The notes below the pieces were generated by a model. That model saw only the letters and a list, made by a program, of their open reading frames with translations, was not told where the DNA came from and searched no databases. A DNA stretch of 44,714 nt from Bartonella rattimassiliensis 15908 (GTDB lineage Bacteria > Pseudomonadota > Alphaproteobacteria > Rhizobiales > Rhizobiaceae): assembly GCF_000278215.1 (NCBI RefSeq), contig NZ_JH725064.1:630679-675392 (forward strand), in the 5' to 3' direction. Numbering within the stretch: the first letter of the stretch is position 1; each line of letters begins with the position of its first letter. Shown piece by piece: positions 29,759-36,781 of the stretch. The position numbers were made by a program, and so were the translations under genes.

Positions 29759-30064
29759 ATGACTATAAAATATTTATTTGCTATATGTGCTATATTATTA
29801 ATTTTTTTATCTGTTGTGAAGGCATCTGAATGTCCAGTTTATCAAAAAGAAGCATATTTTACTTCTATTCCTACTATTTCTTCGTCAAATTTATTTATCA
29901 GTAAAGAGAGTTATTATTTATTAAATAAAGTTATTTTACCAGCTCATCCTGGTAATCATACTATACTTTGGAAAAATATAGTATTTCTTTTTCAAAAAGC
30001 AAAACGTGTGTATACTAATTTAGGAATATATTTATATTATTCAATATTTTCCATATTCAAATAG
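29759..30064 (+). CDS. Small hypothetical secreted protein
   Basis: The 101-residue protein starts with a textbook signal peptide: MTIKYLFAICAILLIFLSVV then KASE, giving a likely cleavage site after residue 23. The mature part is short, rich in Ser, Tyr and Lys, with a hydrophobic C-terminus and a single cysteine. GAGGT lies about 13 bases before the ATG. No family is recognised. It stands alone, between bioY and the 900-bp repeat. Confidence 0.5.
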   Translation: MTIKYLFAICAILLIFLSVVKASECPVYQKEAYFTSIPTISSSNLFISKESYYLLNKVILPAHPGNHTILWKNIVFLFQKAKRVYTNLGIYLYYSIFSIFK

Positions 30065-30419
30065 TAGCTTATTTAATTTTTGGGAGAAGAAATTTTATCA
30101 TCAATATATAAATGATAATATATGTATATATAAACAATAAATAAATTATATACATTAATATTTTAAGCATTTTATATATTGTAGCAGTAGATTATTACAT
30201 TATATAATCGTTCAAGGCTGCATTAATTGAATTTTTATAATTGGCTTAAAAAAATACTAATATTTTTTTAAAATAATGAAAGTAATTAGTTTATTTGCAA
30301 TAGTTATTTTTAAACTTTGCACCGATTGATGGTTTAATTTTTACCTCATTAAGAAAGTAGTGTAAGTTATATATTTGAGAGAAGATTTGTAAGCCTTTTA
30401 ATTTTTAAAAGGCAGATTC
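30065..30419. other. AT-rich intergenic region left of repeat copy A
   Basis: No gene, RNA gene or clear structure recognised. Confidence 0.5.
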
Positions 30420-31350
30420 GATATAGTATCAAAAAACACAATAAAATCAATAGTTTGTTTGTAATTATTTTATATGAGTCCATTTAAGAATCCATATTTT
30501 TATGCATGTTTCATTTGACCATTTTTTATAGAAGATTGCCATCTATGAATAGACCATAAAGAGCAAATTATGATGTAAATATTATAACGCATGTAAACGT
30601 TCAAATGAAATGAAAAGCAGTTATCATTCATAATAGTTTATAAATTTTATAATACGTTTTTATCATAGTACAAATCACATTGTTAAAAATTTAGTCGTTT
30701 GGAATTATCGATAACATAAATCGCATACGTTTAAAGATTATATCTTGTTTTAAAGATTGGTTTGTTAATCACATGATAAAAACATAAAATTATAGTTTTC
30801 AAAATTGAGAAGCGCAAAAACTAAAGAGTGTTATAGCAATATTAGATCATTCTATAAGAGGGTAATCGTTTGAAACTGTTATAAGGTAAATTGTATCAAA
30901 AGATACGTATTTATAGAAAATAGAGATCATATAATTTTTCCCAAAATTGGGAAAAACCTTTAAAATGGCATTAAAGAAATTAACAGTTTGAAGCAGTCAT
31001 AAGCTTATAGGTTTAATTCATAAAGATTGCATAAAAGGATTTAAAGACACGATTGATTTTATAACCACGGTATTTTTTTACCGAGGTAGGAAATAACCAG
31101 ATAATGAAATTCAAAGCGTTATATCTTATGAAATCAAAAGTCTTTTAATGAATATATTGCAGGCTAGTCTTTAAGAACGGAATTATTCGCTTCCACAAAA
31201 AAATGGAGACAAATAATACCATAGCAGTAAAATACTATTTTACCTTAGATATGATACTAAAAAACGTTTTAAAAGTTACCATTTAAAAGCACAGAGCACG
31301 AATATAGAACGATTAATTTGCAAAGCAAGTTCTGTTTAAAAGAAACTTAT
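30420..31350 (+). repeat. Long imperfect direct repeat, copy A, at the left edge of the second prophage segment
   Basis: This non-coding stretch aligns by eye, in the same orientation, with 43969-44714. Matching blocks are at 30420-30765 with 43969-44300, and 30990-31350 with 44360-44695. Shared landmarks include TAACCACGGTATTTTTTTAC and ATACTATTTTACCTTAGATA. The middle differs: copy A has about 100 more bases, including an antirepressor remnant. The right end lies about 60 bases from a truncated baseplate gene. No open frame is conserved between the copies. Confidence 0.85.
30924..30972 (+). pseudogene. Antirepressor remnant inside repeat copy A
   Basis: Plus-strand sequence reads ENRDHIIFPKIGKNL followed by a stop. 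The antirepressor at 34815-35567 has ENRDYIVFPNFGKNL at the same place. The matching DNA includes the palindrome TTTTTCCCAAAATTGGGAAA with its trailing AA. It is absent from repeat copy B. Confidence 0.6.
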
Positions 31351-31372
31351 GAAAGCCTTTCTAAATGAACGT

Positions 31373-31660
31373 TTAAACGTTTGAAACATAAATGAGATCT
31401 TTATAAGAAACGTTTGAAACGAAAGCATCAAGGGATTCACCGGTGGCAAAATTAAGAATATTATTGCGTGCTGCCTCGTTGATACGCTGTCTTAAAAGCA
31501 ATTCTCGATAGCTAAAAGCCTCTATGACTTTTACGGCTGGATCACTTTCCAAAAATGTATAATTAGGTAAAAGCTCTTTTAAATGGGTCAGAACAGCAGC
31601 GCGGATTTCCTCAAAAGAAAGTTCTGTAATAATTTCGGGTTTTGCAAGCGCTTTACTCAT
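31373..31660 (-). pseudogene. Phage baseplate J-like protein, N-terminal fragment
   Basis: The first roughly 80 residues are a normal start of a P2 gpJ/Mu gp47-type baseplate protein, for example LSFEEIRAAVLTHLKELLPN, then ESDPAVKVIEAFSYRELLLR and NEAARNNILNFATG. The remaining roughly 200 residues are missing; the frame ends SYKDLIYVSNV in unrelated sequence. ATG overlaps the end of the gp25 gene. The break lies about 60 bases from repeat copy A. Confidence 0.85.
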
Positions 31661-31998
31661 TTTATCAATAATCCTTCCATGGTGATGGGCTTGCCTGATG
31701 GTAAATAAATGCCTTCAAAGGATAGCGAAACTTGTCCGGCTTCAAGCATTTTAAAATCAATCTTTTTCAGTTTAAAACGCGGTTCCCACTTGTCTAAAGC
31801 CTCAGCAATGGCGGCATAAAGAGCAACAGAAAAGTTGCTGTTAACCGGTGTATCAATGAGCTCAGCAAGGAGTGAACCGTAGTCACGACGCATCACCCGG
31901 GTGCCAATCCGTGTTGACAAGATGTCAATAATCGACTGTCGCAAATGCTCTATGCCGACCAATGGTTTGCCTGTTGTGCGGTCCATTCCACTGTTCAA
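31657..31998 (-). CDS. Baseplate wedge protein, GpW/gp25 family
   Basis: A 113-residue protein of the gpW/gp25 type. IEHLRQSIIDILSTRIGTRV then MRRDYGSLLAELID is the family core, and a SLSFEGIYLPSGKPITMEGL stretch ends the domain. It joins baseplate wedges in myovirus tails. TTG at 31998 is the best start because GGAGG lies about 6 bases upstream; ATG at 31986 lacks a site. It overlaps neighbours at both ends, as in a tightly packed tail operon. Confidence 0.85.
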   Translation of the reverse strand: MNSGMDRTTGKPLVGIEHLRQSIIDILSTRIGTRVMRRDYGSLLAELIDTPVNSNFSVALYAAIAEALDKWEPRFKLKKIDFKMLEAGQVSLSFEGIYLPSGKPITMEGLLIK

Positions 31999-32687
31999 TT
32001 TGGACCTCCCGTCATGGAGCCACCAGGGTAAACACCCCCATGAACATGGGTTGCTCCTACATTGGTGCCATTATGCTTTAATTTCCTTGAATGAATGGAA
32101 ACCTCATTGTTGCTTGAATGAAGAGAAACATCTTTCTGCGAATTGAGTGAAATATTACCCTCTGCTTTTATAGAAATATTGCCCTTTGCCTTTAAATTCA
32201 GATCACGTTCTGAGATGATTTTTATGCCATCCGGTGCACTAAGCTCTAGCTTACCTCTATCCCCTTTGAGTGACACACCATCAGAGATTGTCAGGATAAA
32301 TTTTCCACCCGACTTTATATTAAGTGCATAGGTGTTTTGTTCATCATCATATTCAAGGCTGGTACCATCGGGATAAAGTGTTTTATGGATATTGCCTTTG
32401 TCGGCTACTTGGTTAACATCGGTATGAATAGAGCCAACAATCACCCCTTGAGATAAATCGCCTGATGATGAAACAACAACCACTTGCTCTCCAACATCGC
32501 GCCCTTCATAAGAGCGTGTTTTACCGGCGCGGGCTTGGGTATCTGGAATCCAGTCACTGATAAGACCTCCAGTTTTTACTCGATAGCGTGCGTTTTTATG
32601 GTCGACATGGCTAATTTTCCCCACCACAACCATATTGGCTATGCGTCTCTTTAAATCAGTGATCTCTTTATTGCGTCGCTCTAACAT
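31995..32687 (-). CDS. Baseplate assembly protein V (tail spike hub)
   Basis: The protein has about 230 residues from the ATG at 32687, and 241 if read from 32720. MLERRNKEITDLKRRIANM then VVGKISHVDHKNARYRVKTG is typical of P2 gpV. The OB-fold part (residues about 20-85) is followed by a C-terminal beta-helix with repeated LNLKAKGNISIKAEGNISLN units. It ends with the HVHGG metal-binding apex motif, which pierces the outer membrane in such spikes. ATG 32687 is chosen for its GAAGA site 5-6 bases upstream. It overlaps the preceding gene by 20 bases. Confidence 0.88.
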   Translation of the reverse strand: MLERRNKEITDLKRRIANMVVVGKISHVDHKNARYRVKTGGLISDWIPDTQARAGKTRSYEGRDVGEQVVVVSSSGDLSQGVIVGSIHTDVNQVADKGNIHKTLYPDGTSLEYDDEQNTYALNIKSGGKFILTISDGVSLKGDRGKLELSAPDGIKIISERDLNLKAKGNISIKAEGNISLNSQKDVSLHSSNNEVSIHSRKLKHNGTNVGATHVHGGVYPGGSMTGGPN

Positions 32688-33210
32688 GGTCATCTTCAAT
32701 TTTATGGTATTTTTCCTCATTTCCTACACCTGTTTCTGGTGCAAAACCGACAAGAGGTTCAACAGCTACTTCGATTGCATTTCCTTCATCAGGGCAGGGG
32801 ATATTGGTTAGGTAAGTCACGTCAAAGGTTAAAATTGCACCATGGAGCGCTAGAGCGCCATTATCACCAAAGGCAAAAGCAATATTTTGCAGGCGGCATG
32901 TCTCAACGGTGTTGTTAAGATTGGGATTGGCATGGAAAATCTCTTCAACTTCCCACGCTAATTGGTCAACAAAACGCGCGCCATCTTCACATGTTGCATA
33001 GCATTCAACATCTACTGTTAAAACACGCCGCCTTAAGCCAAAATCATGTCCATCTTCAATGGTTTCACTTTGCGTTGAGATATTAATGGCTGGCATTGCT
33101 TCAATAAATAAGTTGAAGTCACGCATATTGAAAACATTGTCACCAGCCGCTGTTTTTGCTGCCTTTATCAACGCAGCAAATGTTTTCCTTATCGTTTCTC
33201 GGGGGGACAT
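32668..33210 (-). CDS. Phage tail-region protein, probably tail completion/terminator type
   Basis: This 180-residue protein is preceded by AGGAG 5 bases before the ATG and sits directly upstream of gpV. It contains ETIRKTFAALIKAAKTAAGD, then an alternating hydrophobic pattern including VLTVDVECYATCEDGARFVD and GAILTFDVTYLTNI. That alpha/beta pattern fits small neck or tail-terminator proteins such as lambda gpU-like folds. No diagnostic motif is present, so the exact role is inferred from size and order. Confidence 0.6.
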   Translation of the reverse strand: MSPRETIRKTFAALIKAAKTAAGDNVFNMRDFNLFIEAMPAINISTQSETIEDGHDFGLRRRVLTVDVECYATCEDGARFVDQLAWEVEEIFHANPNLNNTVETCRLQNIAFAFGDNGALALHGAILTFDVTYLTNIPCPDEGNAIEVAVEPLVGFAPETGVGNEEKYHKIEDDHVRATQ

Positions 33211-33259
33211 GGGGGCTCCTGTTCAATTAAGTGTATAAAGTGATTGACTAGGATTAATA

Positions 33260-33532
33260 ATGATACTATTATTGGTTATGAGTAATAAAGTTGAAAAAAT
33301 GATCAGCTTGATGAAAGCATCACCAAAGAACGTTAAGTTTTCGGATTTGTTAGCTGTATGTGTCTATTTCTTTGGAGAACCGCGGAACAATGGTACAAGC
33401 CACTTTGTTTTTAAAACACCGTGGCTTGGTGATCCTCGTGTGAATATTCAAAAAGATTCTGGCAATAAGGCAAAAGCCTATCAGGTTAAACAAGTCTTAC
33501 AAGCGATAGAAAGGATGAAACATGAACAATAA
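33260..33532 (+). CDS. hicA: HicA-family mRNA interferase toxin
   Basis: A 90-residue protein (or 84 from an internal ATG). It has a double-stranded RNA-binding-like fold signature: a helix-rich start (SNKVEKMISLMKASPKNVKF), then FGEPRNNGTSHFVFKTP, where the histidine in GTSH corresponds to the catalytic HicA histidine. It ends with AYQVKQVLQAIERM. AGGA lies 7 bases before ATG 33260. It overlaps the antitoxin gene by 11 bases in the usual toxin-first order. It cleaves mRNA when not bound by HicB. Confidence 0.8.
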   Translation: MILLLVMSNKVEKMISLMKASPKNVKFSDLLAVCVYFFGEPRNNGTSHFVFKTPWLGDPRVNIQKDSGNKAKAYQVKQVLQAIERMKHEQ

Positions 33533-33839
33533 TCATTATACATATCGTGTTTTGTGGTCGCAAGAAGATGAGGAATATGTCGGATTATGTGCAGAATTCC
33601 CATCCCTTTCATGGTTAGACGCTCAAGCAGAGAAAGCTTTAAAAGGCATTATGGATCTCGTTTCAGAGGTTGTTGAGGATATGCAACACAACGGAGAAGA
33701 AGTTCCCTTGCCTTTGTCACATGGTAAATATAGTGGTAAGTTTCAATTAAGAATTCCACCAGAACTTCATAGAAAACTCGCAATTCAAGCCGCCGAAAAT
33801 GGTGTAAGTTTAAATAGATATATTTCTTCTAAACTGTAA
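33522..33839 (+). CDS. hicB: HicB-family antitoxin with ribbon-helix-helix domain
   Basis: The 105-residue protein begins with the partial RNase H-like HicB fold (YTYRVLWSQEDEEYVGLCAE then FPSLSWLDAQAEKALKGI). It ends with a ribbon-helix-helix DNA-binding domain (GKFQLRIPPELHRKLAIQAA then ENGVSLNRYISSKL). It neutralises HicA and represses the operon. AAAGGA precedes the ATG, which lies inside hicA. The pair looks intact and is inserted between phage tail and head genes. Confidence 0.88.
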   Translation: MNNNHYTYRVLWSQEDEEYVGLCAEFPSLSWLDAQAEKALKGIMDLVSEVVEDMQHNGEEVPLPLSHGKYSGKFQLRIPPELHRKLAIQAAENGVSLNRYISSKL

Positions 33840-33911
33840 TTTTCCTTTTGATAAAATGCTTGATTGATATAAGTGCATGGTGTATAGTATCAAGTACCAA
33901 AAGGTAAGTGT

Positions 33912-34194
33912 ATGGCAATCGTTAGTTTTAAGCATAAAGGATTAAAGTTGTTTTTTTGAAACAGGATCGCATAAGGGTATACAGTCCGCACATGCTAAAA
34001 AATTAGCAAATATTTTGGTAATTTTAGATACAATATCCTCACCTGAACAAGTAACAATTAAATCATATCGTCTACATGCACTTACTGGCGATTTAAAAGG
34101 TTATTGGTCGATGCGTGTAAGTGCCAATTGGCGCGTTACCTTTCGTTTTATTGGAACAGATATTGGACTTGTTGATTATCAAGATTATCATTAA
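33912..34194 (+). pseudogene. higB: HigB-type toxin, frameshifted in a T7 tract
   Basis: The frame starts MAIVSFKHKGLKLFF and meets TGA at once. In the next frame it continues ETGSHKGIQSAHAKKLANIL, and then GDLKGYWSMRVSANWRVTFR with VDYQDYH at the end, a complete RelE/HigB toxin. Total length is 283 bases, one more than a multiple of three. The extra base is most simply one T in the run of seven at 33951-33957; six would restore the family frame. It precedes higA, as usual. The toxin is off in this copy, but a homopolymer can slip back. Confidence 0.85.
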
Positions 34195-34206
34195 TTTTAA
34201 GGTGTT

Positions 34207-34497
34207 ATGATGATGTACAACCCTCCACACCCCGGTGGCATTTTAAGAGAAGAGTTGCTGGATACGCTAGGATTAACGGTAACAGAAGCAGCTAATCGTC
34301 TTGGTGTTGCACGTTTAACTTTATCACGTGTTTTAAACTGTAATGCAGCAATTAGCATTAACCTAGCCTTACGTTTGGAGATGGCTGGTTTAAATGATGC
34401 GGAATTCTGGCTTAAATTGCAACAGAAGCATGATCTTTGGCAAGCACGGCATAATAATCCGATTTCGTATATTGCACCTTTAGAAGCAGCCTCTTAA
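34207..34497 (+). CDS. higA: HigA-family antitoxin (XRE helix-turn-helix)
   Basis: The 96-residue protein has the HigA signature NPPHPGGILREELLDTLGLT followed by the helix-turn-helix TEAANRLGVARLTLSRVLNC (about residues 30-49). Three successive ATG codons occur; AAGGTG at 34199-34204 best suits the third (34213). It represses its own operon and binds HigB. The partner toxin is frameshifted, so it is now an orphan antitoxin/regulator. A good terminator follows directly. Confidence 0.9.
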   Translation: MMMYNPPHPGGILREELLDTLGLTVTEAANRLGVARLTLSRVLNCNAAISINLALRLEMAGLNDAEFWLKLQQKHDLWQARHNNPISYIAPLEAAS

Positions 34498-34498
34498 C

Positions 34499-34537
34499 CC
34501 CCTCCCCATTTTGAGAACGGAGAGGGGCATATTTTTT
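34499..34537 (+). terminator. Intrinsic terminator after higA
   Basis: CCCCTC (34499-34504) pairs with GAGGGG (34522-34527), followed by CATA and six T (34532-34537). It closes the higBA operon and lies just beyond the end of the opposing gene at 34540. Confidence 0.7.
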
Positions 34538-34539
34538 AC

Positions 34540-34818
34540 TTAAGCAACCTTTCTAACAGGGCTCTCGAAATTTGGTTCATAAGTGCGCAACAAAGAGTCC
34601 ATGCTATGCGGTAACTCTGAATCGCCAAAATCTGTTAGAACTGTTAAGATTTTAAGTATACTTGGCATCTCATCTTGAAGTTTTAAAATTAAAGCTTTTT
34701 CTATTACACTCATAGTATCAACCAGAGTAGTGCAATCTTTATCATTCATATTTTCATCTCTAGAAAATTGAGATAATGCCAACCACAAATCGCATAAGAA
34801 GTTAATATCTATCTTCAT
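34540..34818 (-). CDS. Small hypothetical phage protein downstream of the antirepressor
   Basis: A 92-residue helical, acidic protein (MKIDINFLCDLWLALSQFSR at the start). The ATG at 34818 overlaps the antirepressor stop by 4 bases and has GGGGG about 6 bases upstream, so it is coupled to antirepressor translation. No family is recognised. In P1-like systems genes adjacent to ant can assist or block cell division or repression, but nothing here shows that. Confidence 0.6.
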   Translation of the reverse strand: MKIDINFLCDLWLALSQFSRDENMNDKDCTTLVDTMSVIEKALILKLQDEMPSILKILTVLTDFGDSELPHSMDSLLRTYEPNFESPVRKVA

Positions 34819-35567
34819 TGCACACCCCCAAAGATTTGTTCTCTCAAACATGCCAATCCTCTGGATGTGATTTTCGTTGAAGGGAGTACCTTCTCTGTAC
34901 CATCCGGTCTTTGAATGGTGATGGCAGGGCAGTCCATGAATCCTTTCTTGATTTTATCCTGATAAGGTAATAGAGGCGCCCCTGGAGCCCGCCGATAGAC
35001 CCAATCATTTTTACGTAAGTAATCGGTTAAATCTTTTGGTCGTATCTCTAACATTTTTGCAGCTTCGATGAGACCAAACAATCCATCAGAGCGTTTTAAA
35101 CCTTCCAAAGCCTCTGCTTTTGGCTTGAGTGTACTCACCTCATTTCTTAAGTCTTCTAATTGATTGATACTCTCTAAAAGGAGCTGTTTAATCGTAAGAG
35201 GATTTTCCAAAACATTGGCAAGATCTACTTGCGGTGTTGCTACTTGTTTTGCACGTTTTTCACATTCTATAAAATATAAACGAGCTTCTCTACCTTTCTT
35301 ATTATTCTCAAGCATAGAGAGCTCTTTGGCTACACTTAAGGTGAGGTGATATTCTTTAGAGGGACGACCACCTTGGAGGTTTTTCCCAAAATTGGGAAAA
35401 ACTATATAATCTCTGTTTTCGACAAAATTATATTTGTTAATGCGTTCAGTAATTCAGTCTGCAAACTTTTTACCTACTCCTAAAAACGTATGTAAATCAC
35501 GTGCATTTACTGTCTGAATCGCATCGCCATCAATGACTTGTTCCGTAATTTCTATAGGATTGTTCAT
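34815..35567 (-). pseudogene. ant: AntA/KilAC-type phage antirepressor 1, with one in-frame stop
   Basis: The whole gene (250 codons) is present in one frame. It has an AntA/AntB-type N-terminal domain (TVNARDLHTFLGVGKKFAD then ITERINKYNFVENRDYIVF), a coiled-coil linker (LLESINQLEDLRNEVSTL) and a complete KilAC DNA-binding domain (SDGLFGLIEAAKMLEIRPKD to the end). A single TGA at 35454-35456 interrupts it where paralogue 2 has TGG (FADW). Translation could only give a 37-residue peptide, unless readthrough or an internal start at 35315 is used. Antirepressors inactivate phage repressor and trigger lytic growth. It is controlled by the C4-like RNA upstream. Confidence 0.88.
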
Positions 35568-35616
35568 TATGAACTCCTATTGGTTAGATGTTTTTGATTG
35601 ACACTTCAAAAGAGTG

Positions 35617-35697
35617 CCGGGTGCTCAAAAACACGGCCAATAGTCCGTCGTTATGCTTTCCCCATAAGGGTATTGTATAGCACAACCACACCCGACA
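35617..35697 (-). ncRNA. C4-like antisense RNA 1, cognate to antirepressor 1
   Basis: Read on the minus strand, CGGGTG (35694-35689) pairs with CACCCG (35624-35619) to close the element. GTTGTGC/GCATAAC forms an inner helix with one G-U pair, and a CCC/GGG hairpin caps it. The exposed CTATTGG (35643-35637) is perfectly complementary to CCAATAG at 35583-35577, overlapping the ant1 Shine-Dalgarno sequence. TGTTTTTGA (element around 35632-35625) is complementary to TCAAAAAC at 35597-35590. Two antisense sites flanking the ant ribosome-binding site is the defining layout of P1/P7 C4 RNA, which blocks ant translation. Size (about 80 nt) also fits. Confidence 0.85.
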
Positions 35698-35702
35698 AGA
35701 TC

Positions 35703-35731
35703 TTTATATGCTACCACATATAATGAGTCAA
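35703..35731 (-). promoter_or_regulatory. Promoter of C4-like RNA 1
   Basis: Minus strand: TTGACT (35731-35726), 17-base spacer, TATAAA (35708-35703). The start predicted about 7 bases downstream coincides with the first base of the C4 closing helix. Identical in the second module. Confidence 0.8.
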
Positions 35732-35816
35732 AATCTTTAATGTTCAGAAGATTGATTATTTCGGCAATCAATCCGCTAGGGATTTAAGGCGTTTTTGAGG
35801 TACCTAATTCGATTAT

Positions 35817-36407
35817 TCATATTGTTGCCACATTATCAAATAGAAAATGAGACAAGTTATAAAAATAATCGGTTAAATCCTTTGGTCGTACCTCCAACAT
35901 CTTTGCTGCTTCAATAAGACCAAACAATCCATCAGAACGTTTTAAGCCTTCCAAAGCTTCTGCTTTTGGCTTGAGTGTACTCACCTCATTTCTTAAGTCT
36001 TCTAATTGATTGATACTCTCTAAAAGGAGCTGTTTAATCGTCAGAGGATTTTCCAAAACATTGGCAAGATCTACTTGCGGTGTTGCTACTTGTTTTGCAC
36101 GTCTTTCACATTCGATAAAGTATAAACGAGCTTCATGTCCTTTATCATTCCTCTCTATCATGGAAAGATGTTTAGCCATGTCTAAGGTAATGTGGTATTC
36201 TATGCTTGGGCGCCCACCTTTTTCTAAATTTTTAGAAAAACCTATAAAGTCTATATTTTCTCGAAAATTACATTCTTTAATGCGATTTTTAATCCAGTCT
36301 GCAAACTTTGATGTAATTTCCAAAAATGCGTGCAAATCACGTGCATTAACAGTTTGAACAGTTTCCCGATCAATAACCTGTTCTGATATTTCTATAAGTG
36401 TGTTCAT
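35817..36407 (-). pseudogene. ant: Antirepressor 2, C-terminally truncated
   Basis: The N-terminal domain is intact (TVNARDLHAFLEITSKFADW then IKNRIKECNFRENIDFIGF), as are the linker, which is identical to paralogue 1 over TPQVDLANVLENPLTIKQLL, and the start of the KilAC domain. After RPKDLTDY the protein switches to FYNLSHFLFDNVATI and ends at 196 residues. About 65 residues of the DNA-binding domain are lost. The break lies about 50 bases from the leader of module 1, suggesting a deletion when the tandem copies formed or recombined. It may still dimerise through the N-terminal domain. It has its own C4-like RNA. Confidence 0.85.
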
Positions 36408-36456
36408 AATGAATTCCTTGGTAATAGAGGTTTTTGATTGACACTCTATGAAGAGC

Positions 36457-36538
36457 GCCGGGTGCTCAAAAACACGGTACCAAGTCCGTCGTTATGCTTT
36501 CCCCGAAAGGGTATTGTATAGCATAACCACACCCGACA
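36457..36538 (-). ncRNA. C4-like antisense RNA 2, cognate to antirepressor 2
   Basis: Same architecture as copy 1: closing helix CGGGTG (36535-36530)/CACCCG (36464-36459), inner helix GTTATGC/GCATAAC (all Watson-Crick here) and a CCC/GGG hairpin. The antisense element is CTTGGTA (36484-36478), which matches TACCAAG at 36423-36417 next to the ant2 ATG. GTTTTTGA (36473-36466) matches TCAAAAAC at 36437-36430. The first element differs from copy 1 and so does its target, preserving seven-base complementarity. That is strong evidence of function under selection. Confidence 0.87.
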
Positions 36539-36543
36539 AGATC

Positions 36544-36572
36544 TTTATATGCTACCACATATAATGAGTCAA
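36544..36572 (-). promoter_or_regulatory. Promoter of C4-like RNA 2
   Basis: Minus strand: TTGACT (36572-36567), 17-base spacer, TATAAA (36549-36544), identical to the copy at 35703-35731. Confidence 0.8.
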
Positions 36573-36748
36573 AATCTTTAATGTTCAGAAGATTGATTAT
36601 TTCGGCAATCAATCCGCTTGGTATTTAAGGCGTTTTTGAGGCACCTGACTCGACTATTCACATCCTTATGATGATGTCAAGCATTAATATCACTTTTTTC
36701 TAAAAATGATAAGCTATCTTTACTTTATTTATCGACTCACTTTAAAAT

Positions 36749-36777
36749 CCCTCTCCTTTTATTTATAGCGGAGGGGG
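36749..36777 (+). promoter_or_regulatory. Hairpin that can hide the ribosome-binding site of the next gene
   Basis: CCCTCTCC (36749-36756) can pair over all 8 positions (one U-G) with GGAGGGGG (36770-36777) around a 13-base loop. The 3' arm is the Shine-Dalgarno sequence 4 bases before the ATG at 36782. No T run follows, so it is not a terminator. Confidence 0.55.
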
Positions 36778-36781
36778 AGTA

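Larger units (their letters stand above)
35574..35815 (-). repeat. Antirepressor leader, duplicated module copy 1
   Basis: About 240 bases upstream of ant1 match 36411-36657 upstream of ant2 at roughly 90 percent by eye. The block includes the C4-like RNA, its promoter, and an inverted repeat GATTGATT (35750-35757) with AATCAATC (35766-35773). The most obvious difference is the antisense element and its target. Confidence 0.85.
36411..36657 (-). repeat. Antirepressor leader, duplicated module copy 2
   Basis: Partner of 35574-35815. The inverted repeat GATTGATT (36591-36598) with AATCAATC (36607-36614) is conserved upstream of the C4 promoter and is a candidate repressor operator. Confidence 0.85.

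Noticed and set aside
35374..35404. TTTTTCCCAAAATTGGGAAA palindrome as a regulatory site
   Set aside because: It lies inside the antirepressor coding sequence and encodes a conserved-looking FPNFGKN segment, so the symmetry is most simply coding.
36749..36777. Intrinsic terminator between the antirepressor region and the membrane protein gene
   Set aside because: The stem is good but no T run follows on the plus strand, and its 3' arm is the ribosome-binding site of the next gene.
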